Source of the DNA: Adiantum capillus-veneris
Taxonomy: Eukaryota > Streptophyta > Polypodiopsida > Polypodiales > Pteridaceae
DNA length: 64,000 nucleotides
Reading direction: 5' to 3'
Assembly (NCBI GenBank): GCA_014529385.2
Contig: CM043956.1
Span: 64,978,620-65,042,619 of the forward strand
Part shown: piece after piece, positions 21,717-32,781 of the stretch
Layout of the letters: each line of letters starts with the position of its first letter
Position numbering within the stretch: position 1 is the first letter of the stretch
The notes under the pieces: generated by a model
Told to the model about the DNA's origin: nothing
The model's input: the letters and a program-made list of their open reading frames with translations, nothing else
Databases searched by the model: none
Translations under genes and position numbers: made by a program

Positions 21717-21848
21717 GGTGTGTAGGATTGCGGTGTTCATATCATCATGGGCTTTGCGTCCTAGCCGCTCAAAGCTAGGTGGTGCCCCCTGTTCGGCCCC
21801 CAACGTTTTATAGTCCGTCGGGGTTCGGGGTCCGCTTTGTGTCCGTCA
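19599..21848 (+). repeat. 5' LTR of element C, low-complexity U3
   Basis: The first ~1.3 kb is a patchwork of poly-C runs, (CA)n, (CT)n and AT-rich (TA)n blocks, with almost no G on the plus strand. A TATA box (GTATAAATTGG) lies at 21,240-21,250 and a long (CT)n block at 21,618-21,716. The many ORFs rich in Thr-His, Pro or Leu-Ser are by-products of these repeats. It pairs with 28418-30776. Confidence 0.88.
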
Positions 21849-21850
21849 TT

Positions 21851-21867
21851 TGGTGCCCCCACGGAGG
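21851..21867 (+). promoter_or_regulatory. PBS of element C
   Basis: TGGTGCCCCCACGGAGG starts two bases after the LTR. The identical 17-mer is the PBS of element D (55163-55179, minus strand). The primer tRNA was not identified. Confidence 0.75.
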
Positions 21868-21940
21868 AGGGATTTTCTAAGACCCCTTCAGTTTACAATG
21901 CTGAAAGGAATTTTCTAACTGGAGGACGGAAGAAGAGGAG

Positions 21941-22855
21941 ATGAAGGAGGCCCTAGCCGCCTTCATTGAGGTGCTATTGCGAGGCTGGAGTGTCATCAAC
22001 ATTCAAGAGGTAAATTCTCCATCTCGTATCGTTCGTTCTAACTATAATCGAAAGCATCAGGTGGCAGATTGGTGAGGTGCCATCACTGTTGTCAACCAAG
22101 GCACACGGTCAATGAGTGCCAGCAACGGAGGCAGCGGAAGGGCTGAAGTCTTCTACATTGACATTCATCGCAAGGAGGTCATTCACGTGAAGGAAGGAAA
22201 GCAGACGGTGAGGCCTCTTTTCCCTAAAGATACTGCAGTCAAAGATAAAACCCCAAAGTGGCCTAAAGGCGCTGCTCGAGCCAAGGGCAAGGAGAAGATA
22301 GGCTAGCCTGGAAACACATGACCCCAAAGGGAGAAGCATCTGGCCAAGCAAGTGCTTCAAGCTCAGAGAGTCGGGTTGTACCCACTTGGTCAAAGAAGAA
22401 GTCATCCGAAGCTAAGCATCGGAAGGTCGCCTACCGATTTGCACGACGCATGCGAGTGCTACCAATCCACTTCGACAATCTAGAAGAAGAAGTGGTGAGA
22501 AGATTCCCATGTCCTAGAGAAGAGTGGTTCGGCTACTGCTCTCGCTGTTTTGGGAAGCGAGTGGAGGACCTTCCTCCCCTCCCTGTACAACTTATCCTGA
22601 AGAAGCTCTCTACCATGGGAGAGACCCAGTGGGCTGGAGATGAGCTGTAGCTGAATGGAGTAGAATTCATGCAACATGCCGATTACGGAAATTAGCTACA
22701 ATTGCTGTTAGCCAAGAGACTGGGAATGGTCCGACGCGTCGCCATCACCCCGTACGTGCTAAGCAACGAAGGAAGGGTAGAGCCCATGAAAGGTGAATAC
22801 CTTTTGTGGATGTGCCGACTCATCAACACTCGCACGGTAAGAGTATAAGTAAGTA
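21941..22855 (+). pseudogene. Extra ORF upstream of gag (Ogre-like ORF1)
   Basis: Open stretches 21941-22306 (one TGA near 22074 at a TGG-TGA-GGT site) and 22318-22855 (TAG stops near 22648 and 22693) together make a region of about 300 codons between PBS and gag. It includes AFIEVLLRGWSVI, VFYIDIHRKEVIHVKEGK, VAYRFARRMRVLP and GYCSRCFGKRVEDLPPLP. It shows no motif I know. Ogre elements carry an ORF of unknown function at this position, which supports the assignment. It ends near an ACGGTAAGAG sequence resembling a 5' splice site. Confidence 0.55.
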
Positions 22856-22870
22856 TTTCACCCTTTGTGC

Positions 22871-23086
22871 ATGATGGAAAACGGGCCGATGGCATTCCCG
22901 TTCAGATTCCTGCAGCATATGCATGTGAATATCTATGTAGATAGGAAAGTCTTCTACCAACAGAAGATCGTTTACTTATTCGGTGCGGCAGTACTAGGAG
23001 AAATCCTCAATTCCCCGAACCCAATTATTATCCCCATACTAGATTACCATCATTCCTTTCATGTCTCTATTTTTATCCTGTTTTAG
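22871..23086 (+). CDS. Leader small ORF, type I (71 aa) in element C
   Basis: Start ATG at 22871, with a second ATG directly after. It reads NGPMAFPFRF, then VFYQQKIVYLFG, EILNSPNPIIIPILDY, and ends SIFILF. It aligns along its length with the ORF at 54874-54656 of element D (NGP, FPF, QQ, FGA, GEIL, SPNP, DYH, IFIL are shared) and with 768-986. It sits about 95 bases before gag, as in element D. The family is unknown. Its reading frame is intact although neighbouring gag and ORF1 carry stops. Confidence 0.6.
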   Translation: MMENGPMAFPFRFLQHMHVNIYVDRKVFYQQKIVYLFGAAVLGEILNSPNPIIIPILDYHHSFHVSIFILF

Positions 23087-23179
23087 CCTATCCATTCGTC
23101 CCTGTAAAAACCGCTATGAGCTGTTGCTATTGATGTAAAAAAAAATAAAAAAGGGTTTGTAATTTCCCGAGTCACCACC

Positions 23180-24030
23180 ATGGCAAGTGTTTCTTTCCCC
23201 ACGTTCAGTGGAAAGAAGGGTGAGGATCTCACCACTGATTTTTTTGACGATTTTGACATTGCTTGTGTCGTCTCCAACAAAGATGACGACGCTTCACGAC
23301 TTAGAATTTTTCCTCTACTAATGAAAGTAGAGGCCAAGTCTTGGTATAATGCATTGCCCCAGGCTACCAAGAATGCATGGGATGTGTTAAGGGATGCTTT
23401 TGTAAAGAGGTTTGGTGGAGGCACAACCTTGGAGAAGCTATGGCAGGCATGCCTGCTGGAGTACGCCACCTATGAGTCAAAGTTTGTGGACTTATGGTAG
23501 AGGTGCGTTGCCACACTGGAGGAAGGTGAAGGAGCGCCTAATTTCCTGAAGAAGGACAGTTTCATTGCTTGTCTATGGTCACCGCTTAGAGAGAAGGTGA
23601 AGGGAAGGTTTCCTGCAACATATGAGTTGGTAGTCGAAGTAGCCCGCCTTAAAGACAAGAAGCTGCGCATGCAAGCAAGAGTAAACGAGTCAGAGGAAAC
23701 AAGCTCGGCCCGACCAACCCCAGTGGCTGCAACAACCAATCATAGAGTCCAACCACAGGAGACAGCAGAGGAACAGCAAGACCTGCTGAGTCACATCACC
23801 ACCCAACTAGAGAGTTTATTTGTGCATCTGGTGCAACAAGGGCATGCATCTGGCAAAAATCCAGAATAAGGAAGAGTACAACAAAGGAAGAACCGAGAAT
23901 ACCACTGTTACAACTGCGGGGAAGATGGCCATGGAATATACTACTGCCCACACCCAAGAAGGCAGAGTTTCAATAGAGGAGGGAGACAGAATCAGATCTC
24001 TCCGCCAAGAGTAAGACCACCACCAAGGCA
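23180..24030 (+). pseudogene. Gag of element C
   Basis: ATG 23180 gives VSFPTFSGKKGEDLTTDFF and WYNALPQATKNAWDVLRDAF, the retrotransposon Gag core. A TAG near 23500 replaces a sense codon before RCVATLEEGE. The frame continues to 23869 and then shifts to reach the zinc knuckle HCYNCGEDGHGIYYCP near 23,902-23,950, followed by a Pro/Gln-rich linker. It has the same layout as Gag of element D at 54571. Confidence 0.8.
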
Positions 24031-24126
24031 GCTAGGCCAATCCCAGCAATCCAAATCCTGCAACCACCTATACAACAGCAACCACCACCCCAACCTCTCA
24101 TTCCGCCACTACCCCCACCATCTGCG

Positions 24127-24861
24127 GTGAACCAAGCGGTGAGTGTCATTAGCTTAGAGGCTAAAGGGAAGGCTCAAGAGAAGCACAAAGGAAAAGTGAA
24201 GGTAGAAGAAGTGGATGCTATGGGAGTGAAACGTGCGAGGCACGAGGAGGCATCTCAAAAGGAAGAGAAGATGAAAGGGAAAGCCGAGTCTAGCAAGCAA
24301 GTAGCTAAACCGCGGCGGAAGATAGACCTCGTGGACTTCTCACTAGGTGAGGAAGCACAACCCTATGACTTAGTTCAGGATGTGTTAATGCAGGGCCCAA
24401 AGATAACTTGGCCCCATTTACTCCACCTTGCACCCAGAATGAGGAGGCAATGGACGAAAATGGTAAGTACCAGGAAATCAAAACCACAGATAGCTGGGGC
24501 TATCTCTAGGAGGGATCTCGATGACATCTTGCCAACCATGGACGCTCACATCAAAGGGCAATGGATTTCAAACTTCTACATAGATGGTGGCGCGCAAATA
24601 TGCATCATGAGTGAGAAGATGATGCACCACCTAGGTCTAGAGGTAAGTAGGCCGGCACCTTGCCGAGCCAAGATGGCAAACAATGTAAGAGTAAAATGCG
24701 TAGGCATTGTAAATGCAATCAAAGTAAAAGCATTCAATACGGAAGTGGAGGTAGACATCTTCGTCATGCCACACAAAGGGGAGGGCTACCCCATCATTCT
24801 TGGAAGGCCTTGGCTTATGGCCATGGAAGGCAAACAAGACTGGAGCACCGGGATGATCTAG
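24127..24861 (+). pseudogene. Protease region of element C
   Basis: A basic linker (KEEKMKGKAESSKQVAKPRRK) precedes the retropepsin motif FYIDGGAQICIMS near 24,578-24,616. The motif has Asp-Gly-Gly where DTG/DSG is usual; element D has the same DGG, so this is a lineage trait. GYPIILGRPWLMAM follows. The frame ends in TAG 24859-24861 and RT continues in the same frame from 24862, so the stop is one nonsense change. Confidence 0.8.
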
Positions 24862-27516
24862 ATGAAGGATGCTAAAGGGAAGTCCATATTCTATGACATG
24901 AGGACTAGAAAGCAGCGCAATATGATCTTGGAGGCTTCAGAAGAAAATTACACCAGCGACTCCTCGTCTACCTCAAGAGAAGACACAACCACGACTGATG
25001 AGAGTGAGAGTAGCATCGAAGTAATGAGAGTCATTCTTAAAGACCCAAACATCTTAACACGATCTGAAGCAACCTCAGCAAACCAAGAGGGACCATCAGG
25101 TAAGCAGCCATTGGAGGATGCAGGTAAGCTACAAAAAATGCTCTCAAATGAGTTAACCAATGAAGAAAGGAAGGAGTATGTCTCCATGTTAAGCAACTTC
25201 ACTACTTTGTTCATTGATGGCCATGATAAGATCACAGGAATTACAGTAGTGCAACACCACATAAAGCTCAAGGAAGGCAGTAAAACCGTAGTACAGAAGC
25301 TCAAAAGACTTGGAGTAATTCAACAAGAGGCATTGCTTAAAGAAGTAAGGAGTTTGCTACAAGTAGGTTTCATCTACCCTATCGAAGACTCAGAATGGGT
25401 CTCCCCAGTAGTAGTTACACCAAAAAAAAATGGTAAATGGAGAGTGTGTGTGGATTATAAACCGCTCAATGCAGCCACGAAGAGGGACCATTTTCCCCTC
25501 TCATTCCAGGATGAAATACTCAATGAAGTGGCAGGTCATGAACGCTACACAGTATGCGATGGCTACTCAGGATACTTCCAGATTAGCATTGCGGAGGAGG
25601 ATAAGAAGAAAACAACCTTCATCACACCTTGGGGATGTTTTGCCTATAGAGTGATGCCATTTGGCCTCACCAACGCCCCAGCCACATTTCAACGCTATGT
25701 GACATTTGTTTTCCAACCCTACTTTGGAACATCAATACGGGTTTTCATAGATGATTTTTGCATCTATAGCTCACGAGTCCTTCATCTAAGCAAAGTCTAT
25801 GATGGCTTAACCAGGCTACAAACCCTAGGTGCCCAACTCAACGTGGACAAGTGTCACATTGGTGAGAGAAATGTCACTCTCCTTGGTCATGTAATTTCAG
25901 CAAAAGGAATCGAAGCTGACCCTAGCAAAATTCAGGCTCTGATATCTTTATCATCTCCCGCCACCGCCAAGCATTTGGTTTCTTTCCTTCAGAAGGTAAG
26001 ATATTTAAGCAGGTTCATTCACCTGCTATCTCAAGTAGTCCTTCCCCTACAACAACTCACCCAAAGGGATGTTTTCTCATGGAGTGAAGAGAATGAGCAG
26101 CAGTTCACTGAGGTAAAGCAAGTCCTATCTAAGCTTCCCACTATTTCACCTCCTAAGTGGGACGAGCCATTCTATGTAAACCCTAGTGTGGTAAATGATA
26201 CCCTGGGAGCAGTGCTAATGCAAAAGGATCCCAAAACTTATTTCATGCGCCCTATTTACTTCTCTAGTGGAGTCATGACCCCATCAGAAAAGGGATTCAC
26301 CGAAGTAGAACACATGGTTCTAGCACTAATGTTTGCTACCATGAAATTCCACTCCTATCTCTTGCCTAGACCATTTGTAATCCTGACAATGGAAGAAGTT
26401 TTCCCTTATGTAATGCAACACATGGATGTCTCCTCTAGGATCTCAAAGTGGTTAATTAGACTACAAGAGTTTGATTACATCATGCAAGTAGAAAATTCCA
26501 CCAGGGCTAGTCTAGCAGGAATTCTCACTCATCGCCACTACGAGAAGAAGCTGAAGGTCAACACGGAAGCAAAGGAAGGAATACCAGATAACGAGAGCCC
26601 TAAGCTAGAGAGAGCTCACTCTCTCTTCTTTGACGGAGCATACAAGAGAACAATGGATCAGTCTGCAGCAGGCATGGTCATTTTCAATGAACAGCAGGAA
26701 AGAGTATTCTCCATGGGGCAGTTATTACACTCCCACTCTAACAATGAGGCAGAATATGCAGCCCTAATCCTTGGGTTGGAACAATGTATTTCACAAAAAA
26801 TTCAGCGCTTAAATGTGTTCGGCGACGCTTTGCTTTTGATTAAGCAGATAAATGGCACCTGGGAGTGCAAAAATCAGGTTTTACTTGGTCAACTTCGCCA
26901 AGTTAAGGACCTTCTAAAGAATTTTGAAGCAGTAAAGCTCTTCCATATTCCCAGAGCAGAAAATCAAGAGGCAGATGCACTAGCTAAAGAAAGAATACAA
27001 GATGTTCCCATAGGAGCAATCAAATTAAAGCTACCTCTCTTCCAAGGCAATGACGCTATGCCTGATATCATCAGATTTCTGAATACAGGGGAATGTCCAA
27101 CAGGACACACTAAAGGCCAAAAACAATGGCTGGTAAGGAAGTCTATTAGGTACCGCCTTATAGACGACCACTTGTATTGTAAGGGCAAGGATCAAATTCT
27201 CAGGCGGGTGCCAACCTCCAGTGAAATCACAGAGGTAATTTCAAGCTGCCATAACGGCGTCTGTGGTGGTCATTTTGCTCTAGATATCACCAGTAGGAAG
27301 ATTCTACAAGCAGGATACTTTTGGCCTAGTTTGAACAGAGATGTACACCATTGGTGTAAAACATGTAGGGCTTGTCAAGTGGCCAGTGATCGTACGCTAA
27401 CCTACGAGCCACAAACCCCTATCATTTCATATGGTCCGTTTGAGAAATGGGGAATAGATGCAATTGGTCCCTTACCAAGGGCCCAATCAGGTAAACTGTA
27501 CATCATATGGGTGTAG
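24862..27516 (+). pseudogene. RT, degenerate RNase H and second RNase H of element C
   Basis: 884 open codons. RT: EWVSPVVVTPKKNGKWRVCVDY, FGLTNAPATFQRY, and the catalytic FIDDFCIYS near 25,746-25,770. The first RNase H (about 26,160-26,530) has lost its catalytic Asp (NPSVVND where DAS is expected). The second RNase H (26,620-27,000) has FFDGAYKR, NNEAEYAALI, FGDALLLIKQ and NQEADALAK, the full D-E-D-D set of an archaeal-type enzyme. It runs into the integrase zinc domain (CHNGVCGGHF...WCKTCRACQ) and ends at a frameshift near 27,510. Confidence 0.88.
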
Positions 27517-28388
27517 ACTACATGACACGATGGGCAGAAGCAACGGCCACCACCCGCATTACAGCCCAAGAGGTGGCAAAGTTCATTTTTGAGCATATCG
27601 TTTGCCGTTTTGGCACTCCTCTTGAGATAATATCAGATAGAGGACAAGGATTCATAGGTGATGTGGTAAGGGAACTGATGAATAAGTTAGGCATCACACG
27701 TCGGCATTCCACACCATACTATCCACAATGCAATGGTCCGGTAGAGAAGGTAAATGGAATAATTTGCAAGATCATCACAAAACAGGTGAACAACCATACA
27801 GGAGATTGGGATAAACATCTCATGGCAGCTCTTTGGGCCTACAGAACAACGTTCCGAACATCACTAGGTTTCACCCCTTTCCATCTAGTTTATGGAAAGG
27901 AGGCAATTCTACCCATTGAGGTACAAATAGCCATCTTACGAGTCTTGGCCAGCCAGACCCACCGTCCAATCATAAACCTTAGAAACCACATCTTGGATCT
28001 AGAGAGACTCCAACTGGATAGGGAAGAAGCAATCAATCACTATGCAGCACAGGCAAAACGACGCCGACTCACTTTCAATCAAGGGCTTAAAGAGAAAGGA
28101 CTGGAAAAAGGCATGCTAGTACTGTGATACGACAACAGATTTGATACCAAGAAGGATAAGAAATTTCAACCCAGATGGGAAGGGCCATTCATCATCGAGA
28201 AGCGCTACCACAATGACAGCTATAAGCTGATGGAAGCAGATGGGAGAATTCACAAGACTAGAGTCAATGGATGGAGACTGAAGAGGTATTTCCTTAGGTT
28301 TGACCCAGAATTCGTGCTAGACATTCCAGAAGAGGGAGAACCCTCTAACTCTACAGCTGAAGAAACTGAAGAAGGGCTAGAAGCATGA
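27507..28388 (+). pseudogene. Integrase of element C, catalytic core to C-terminus
   Basis: After a frameshift, MGVDYMTRWAEA continues the core. Acidic residues are in WGIDAIGPLP (upstream frame, ~27,450), ISDRGQGF (~27,632) and VEKVNG (~27,742). A GPFIIEKRYHNDSYKLMEADG C-terminal block follows. One nonsense codon (TGA at 28125, YDNRF follows) breaks the frame, which otherwise runs to TGA 28386-28388, 29 bases before the 3' LTR. No chromodomain is present, as expected for Tat. Confidence 0.85.
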
Positions 28389-28398
28389 ATGCCTCTAG

Positions 28399-28414
28399 AA
28401 AAAAGAGAGAGGGC
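28399..28414 (+). promoter_or_regulatory. Polypurine tract of element C
   Basis: An A/G-only run (GAAAAAAGAGAGAGGG) immediately before the TGATAGCC start of the 3' LTR. Confidence 0.7.
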
Positions 28415-28417
28415 TAA

Positions 28418-29308
28418 TGATAGCCAAATTTCGGAAATCAAAGAAAAAAAAAAACTCATTTCACCCCCCCCCCCCCCCCCCCCTGCCCCACTCTCGATAC
28501 CCCCCCACCGTAACCTATTTTCCCCCCTCCCGCCCCACGGGCATCGGATAAAACCCTCGCACTCTCTTCCCCCCATTTTCCTTACATACCCCCTTTTCCT
28601 AATATCTCTCTCCCCCCGATTTACCCTCCTCTGCCAGGCAGAAACTCAGAGAAGAACACCCCAACCCCTCTCTTGTGCTCCCTCAGTGCGAGCCGCGTGA
28701 GAACCCCCCCCCCCCCCCCCCCCCCCCCTCACTCTTAGACTTACCCGAATCAAACTCACCCATTACCCTCTACCCTCATTTCCCCCCCCCCCCCCTCTTT
28801 GGCCCGCCAATATTCCCTCCTCCCTCTTCCCCACCCGCTCACCTCACCCTCCTTCGGCTCATTCACACCCCCCCTCGGCCTCATTCCCCCCCCCCCTTCC
28901 TTGGCCTGCGGATATATTCCCTTACACCCCACCCATTGACTAATCCCCCCCTTCGTCCTTAAGCCCCATGCAAAAACAACACCCCTTCCCCTCTCCCTCT
29001 CACCCACACAACCCATGCCCCGCCATACCCCCTCTCCCCTCACTCTCCCTCACACACTCTCTCTATCTCTTATCCCCTTACCCCTCTCCCCTCCCCCCCT
29101 CCCTCACTCTCCCTCTCACGGTAGCGCCAAAGGCTCTCTCTCTCTCTCATCCGGATGCTGCCACAGCATGCCAAAGCTTGCTCTCTCTCCCATGGGGGCA
29201 GCTCTGCACCACACACAACACACACACACTCCCTCACACACACACACCCCACAACACACACACCCCCCTCTCCCTCTCTCTTCCCATGCGTTGTGCGCCG
29301 CGTTGCAT

Positions 29309-29361
<53 letters not shown>

Positions 29362-30555
29362 CCTCTCTCCTCGCGCGCAGTCCGCAACCCACACACACAC
29401 ACACACACGCCCTTGCGGAAGCAGTATGAAAAAAAAAACACACACACACACACTCACACACACCATACATACACACCCCCCTATCCTACCCCTCCCCCCT
29501 CTCCTTCCGCCATGCACAGTAGAACAAGCCGCCGGCATGAGAGAAGAAAAAATAAAAAATATATATATAAACATTATATATTTATATAGTACCCCCTCTT
29601 CCCTTGTTCCCACGCACGCATGCGGACACACATATACATATACGCACTCACCCGCAAATACACATATATACATATATGCTCTCACACTCACACACATACA
29701 CACGACACGCATATACACACGCACCGACAAAATACAAAAGAAGAACAACAAGCAAAACGCCATCGACATCAACAAAAGAAGAAGACGATCCAAAGCATGC
29801 GCCGCCAACAACAAAAGCAGAAAATGTGCCGAAGGCATGCCCCGGCCGACTCCGAAAAGAAGTACGCTCGACACCGATGCACCAGCAGCACACCATTCGC
29901 CGACAACACGCAACCACGACGCCATCCCAGTAAGTTTTAGGTTATTTTACCATTATCTTCAGTTTTCACCCGAGCCATTGTAAAATTTCCATTTTGTAAA
30001 TATCCTCTCTCTAGGTGATGGTCACAAAGGCCCACCTAGAGATTCCCATCTTTTAATAACCTTCCCCAAAACAAAGCAAGGGTCAACCACACCGGGCCCA
30101 CCACTTTCTTTGTCTCCCCGATTAAGAGTACCCTAACCACACTGGAATTACCATAATCCAAGCAGCCAACACCTATAAATTGGCACTGAGAGGTCACTAT
30201 CGGGGGGGGGGGGGGGGGCAACTTATGTGGAACCAAGCATTGGGTAGAGTGTAGTAGGAGGGATTGACACCATCACTATCACGAGGAGGAGGTCTCGTGT
30301 GTGGGGTTTTCCTTGAAAATTGCACCATGCGAAGGGAACCACACCCATACCTCGACTCCAATGGTCGATGAACACACACGTATGCACGCTCTTGGCAATG
30401 AGTATTCACAGTCATTGAGTCGCCCTAGAGAGCGCACCAAGTAGGTTGCACCATCTCCTCTCCCTACCTCTCTACCACCACGGCATGCCACCTTGTAAAT
30501 ATTGCAGAAATAACTCACCCTCACACCCCCGAGGTTGTTTTCATCAATTGCGAGT

Positions 30556-30598
<43 letters not shown>

Positions 30599-30776
30599 TT
30601 TCCTCTCTCTGGGTGTGTAGGCTTACGGTGTTCATATCATCGTGGGCTTTGCGTCCTAGCCGCTCAAAGCTAGGTGGTGCCCCTTGTTCACTTTACCGTG
30701 GCAGGCTCGAGGCGAGCCATTCGGCCCCTGGCATTTTAGAGGCCGTCGGGGTTCGGGGTCCGCTTTGCGTCCGTCA
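28418..30776 (+). repeat. 3' LTR of element C
   Basis: Pairs with 19599-21848. The 109 bp length difference lies mostly in poly-C, (CA)n (longer here, around 29,310-29,360), a G-run at 30,202-30,218 and (CT)n blocks. TATA box ACCTATAAATTGG at 30,171-30,183. It ends CCGTCA. Confidence 0.88.
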
Positions 30777-30780
30777 GCGT

Positions 30781-31376
30781 CAACGGTGGCCTTCAATGTT
30801 TCGGAGATGAAGACCACGGAGGACTTGATGAAGTCACTTGACGACTTCTACGAGAAACCATCGGCATCCAATAAGGTATTTCTTATGAAGCGCTTGTTCA
30901 ATCTAAAGATGGCAAAGAATGGTTCAGTTGCAGAACACCTAAATGACTTTAACACAAACATAAGTCAACTTCGATCGGTGAAAATCAATTTCGATGATGA
31001 AGTGCGAGCTTTCCTTATACTATCATCTCTACCGGATAGTTGGGACAGCCTTGTGATGGCTGTAAGTAATTCTATCTCTGGTACAAATACTCTTAAGTTT
31101 GATGATGTTGTGGGTATTCTCCTAAGCGAGGAAATACGAAGGAGAAGCACAAGAGAATCATCAAGTGCTGCATTGTCAGTGGAAACAAGAGGAAGGCCTA
31201 AGGAGAGGTTCAAAAACCAAAAGGGTCATGATTGCTCAAGACGGAGCAAGTCACACACAAAGTCAGTTCTTGAATGTTGGAACTGCGGCAAGAAGGGCCA
31301 CGTCAAGAAGGATTGCTGGTCCTAGAAGAAGAAGGAGACCAAGTCTCAAGACAACAAGCCAACATCGTAGGCCAAT
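30781..31376 (+). pseudogene. Copia Gag, C-terminal part with zinc knuckle
   Basis: Continues the Gag cut at 19598. It reads TTEDLMKSLDDFYEKPSASN, FLMKRLFNLKM, LPDSWDSLVMAVSN and the zinc knuckle CWNCGKKGHVKKDC near 31,276-31,317. A TAG follows at 31323, just past the knuckle, then a Lys/Arg-rich linker and a second frame with protease. It shows the expected Tnt1-type layout. Confidence 0.88.
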
Positions 31377-32718
31377 GTGGCAAGTAAAGTAGAGCAAGAT
31401 GCTCTAATTCTCTCATTAGACAATGTGTCTAATTCCTGGATAGTAGATTCCGGGGCTTCATTCCATGCGACACCACACAAGCAACATTTCCAAGACTACA
31501 CCAAAGGTAATTTTGGGTATGTATACTTGGGAGATGATGAAGCTTGTGAGATTGTCGGCAAAGGTACAGTTTCTGTCAAAACTGCTAACGAAAATGAATG
31601 GAAGCTTAAAGATGTTAGGCATGTTCCTTCTCTTCGCAAAAATTTGATGTCTACAGGACAATTGGACGATGCAGGTCACAACATTGCATTCGGAAACAAA
31701 CAGTGGAAGATCTCAAAGGGATCTTTGGTGGTTGCCAAGGGAGAAAAGGTCGGTACACTTTACTTGTGTACTGTTAGCACGCAACCTTCAGCTTGTGCAA
31801 CAACTATAGAAGTTGACAGTGCGGTGTGGCACTACCGACTTGGGCATATGAGTGCCAAAGGAATGCAAATCCTTCAAACAAAGAAGCTTCTACCAGGTTT
31901 GAAAGAAGTGTACTTAGAGTGCTGTGAAGATTGTGTTTATGGTAAACAAAAGAGGGTAAAATTTCAAAAATCAGGAAATGAAAGAAAAAATAAAAAACTA
32001 GAGTTGGTTCATTCTGATGTTTGGGGTCCTGCAAGTACACCATCACTTGGTGGCTCATTGTACTATGTAACATTCATAGACGATGTGACTAGAAAAACGT
32101 GGGTTTATGTCATGAAGAATAAATCCGATGTATTTTCCATATTTCAAAGGTGGAAAGCCTTTGTGGAGAATGAAACAGGTACCAAGATTAAAATGCCTCA
32201 GATCCGACAATGGAGGCGAATATTGCAGCCAATCTTTTGAAAGCTTTTGTGCTAGCAATGTCATTCAGAGGCAAAGGACAACCCCAAGGACACCTCAACA
32301 AAATGGGATTTCGGAAAGGATGAACAGGACAATCATGGAGCGAGCACGAAGCATACGGCTACATGCAGGGCTTGAGCTTTGGGTGGAAGCTGTAAGTACG
32401 TCTGTGTACTTAATCAATCGATCACCCTCAACGGCATTGGATGGGGGAGTTCCAGAAGAGGAATGGACAGGTAAACCAGTGAATTATGCATTTCTCAAAA
32501 TGTTTGGGTGTGAGGCTTTCATGCACATAGATAGAAGCCTAAGATCAAAGCTAGATGCAAAGTCTAAAAATTGTTTCTTCATTGGATACGGAGAAGGTGA
32601 CTTTGGGTATCTCCTATGGAATCGTGAAGATGGTAAAATCTTAAGGAGTAGAGATGTAATTTTAACGAACAAAATATGTACAAAGATTACTTGGAAAGGA
32701 AACAAACAAAAGAAATAG
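31377..32718 (+). pseudogene. Copia protease and integrase
   Basis: The protease motif WIVDSGASFHAT is near 31,437-31,470. The integrase zinc domain has VWHYRLGHMS and CCEDCVYGKQ. The catalytic core has LVHSDVWGPA (first Asp), LRSDNGGEYC (second Asp, about 32,200) and NGISERMNRT (Glu, about 32,305). A frameshift near 32,190 joins the two frames (31377-32240 and 32128-32718). The order protease-integrase before RT is the defining copia arrangement. Confidence 0.88.
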
Positions 32719-32781
32719 TTGATGAGTACATGGAGCTTGAGGACGGTGAAGACTCAAGGACTGCAAACGGTGACAATGTGT

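Larger units (their letters stand above)
19599..30776 (+). mobile_element. Tat/Ogre-like gypsy element C, nested in copia gag
   Basis: LTRs 19599-21848 (2,250 bp) and 28418-30776 (2,359 bp), both TGATAGCC...CCGTCA. The 4-bp GCGT repeats at 19595-19598 and 30777-30780 as target-site duplication. PBS 21851-21867. Internal order: extra ORF, small ORF, gag, protease, RT, degenerate RNase H, second (archaeal-type) RNase H, integrase. The added second RNase H and an ORF before gag are known marks of the Tat/Ogre lineage. Stops and frameshifts are few, so it is fairly young but inactive. Confidence 0.9.

Noticed and set aside
28968-29983. A 322-codon ORF and a 269-codon antisense ORF
   Set aside because: Open only because microsatellites lack stops; they lie in the 3' LTR of element C and span no known domain.
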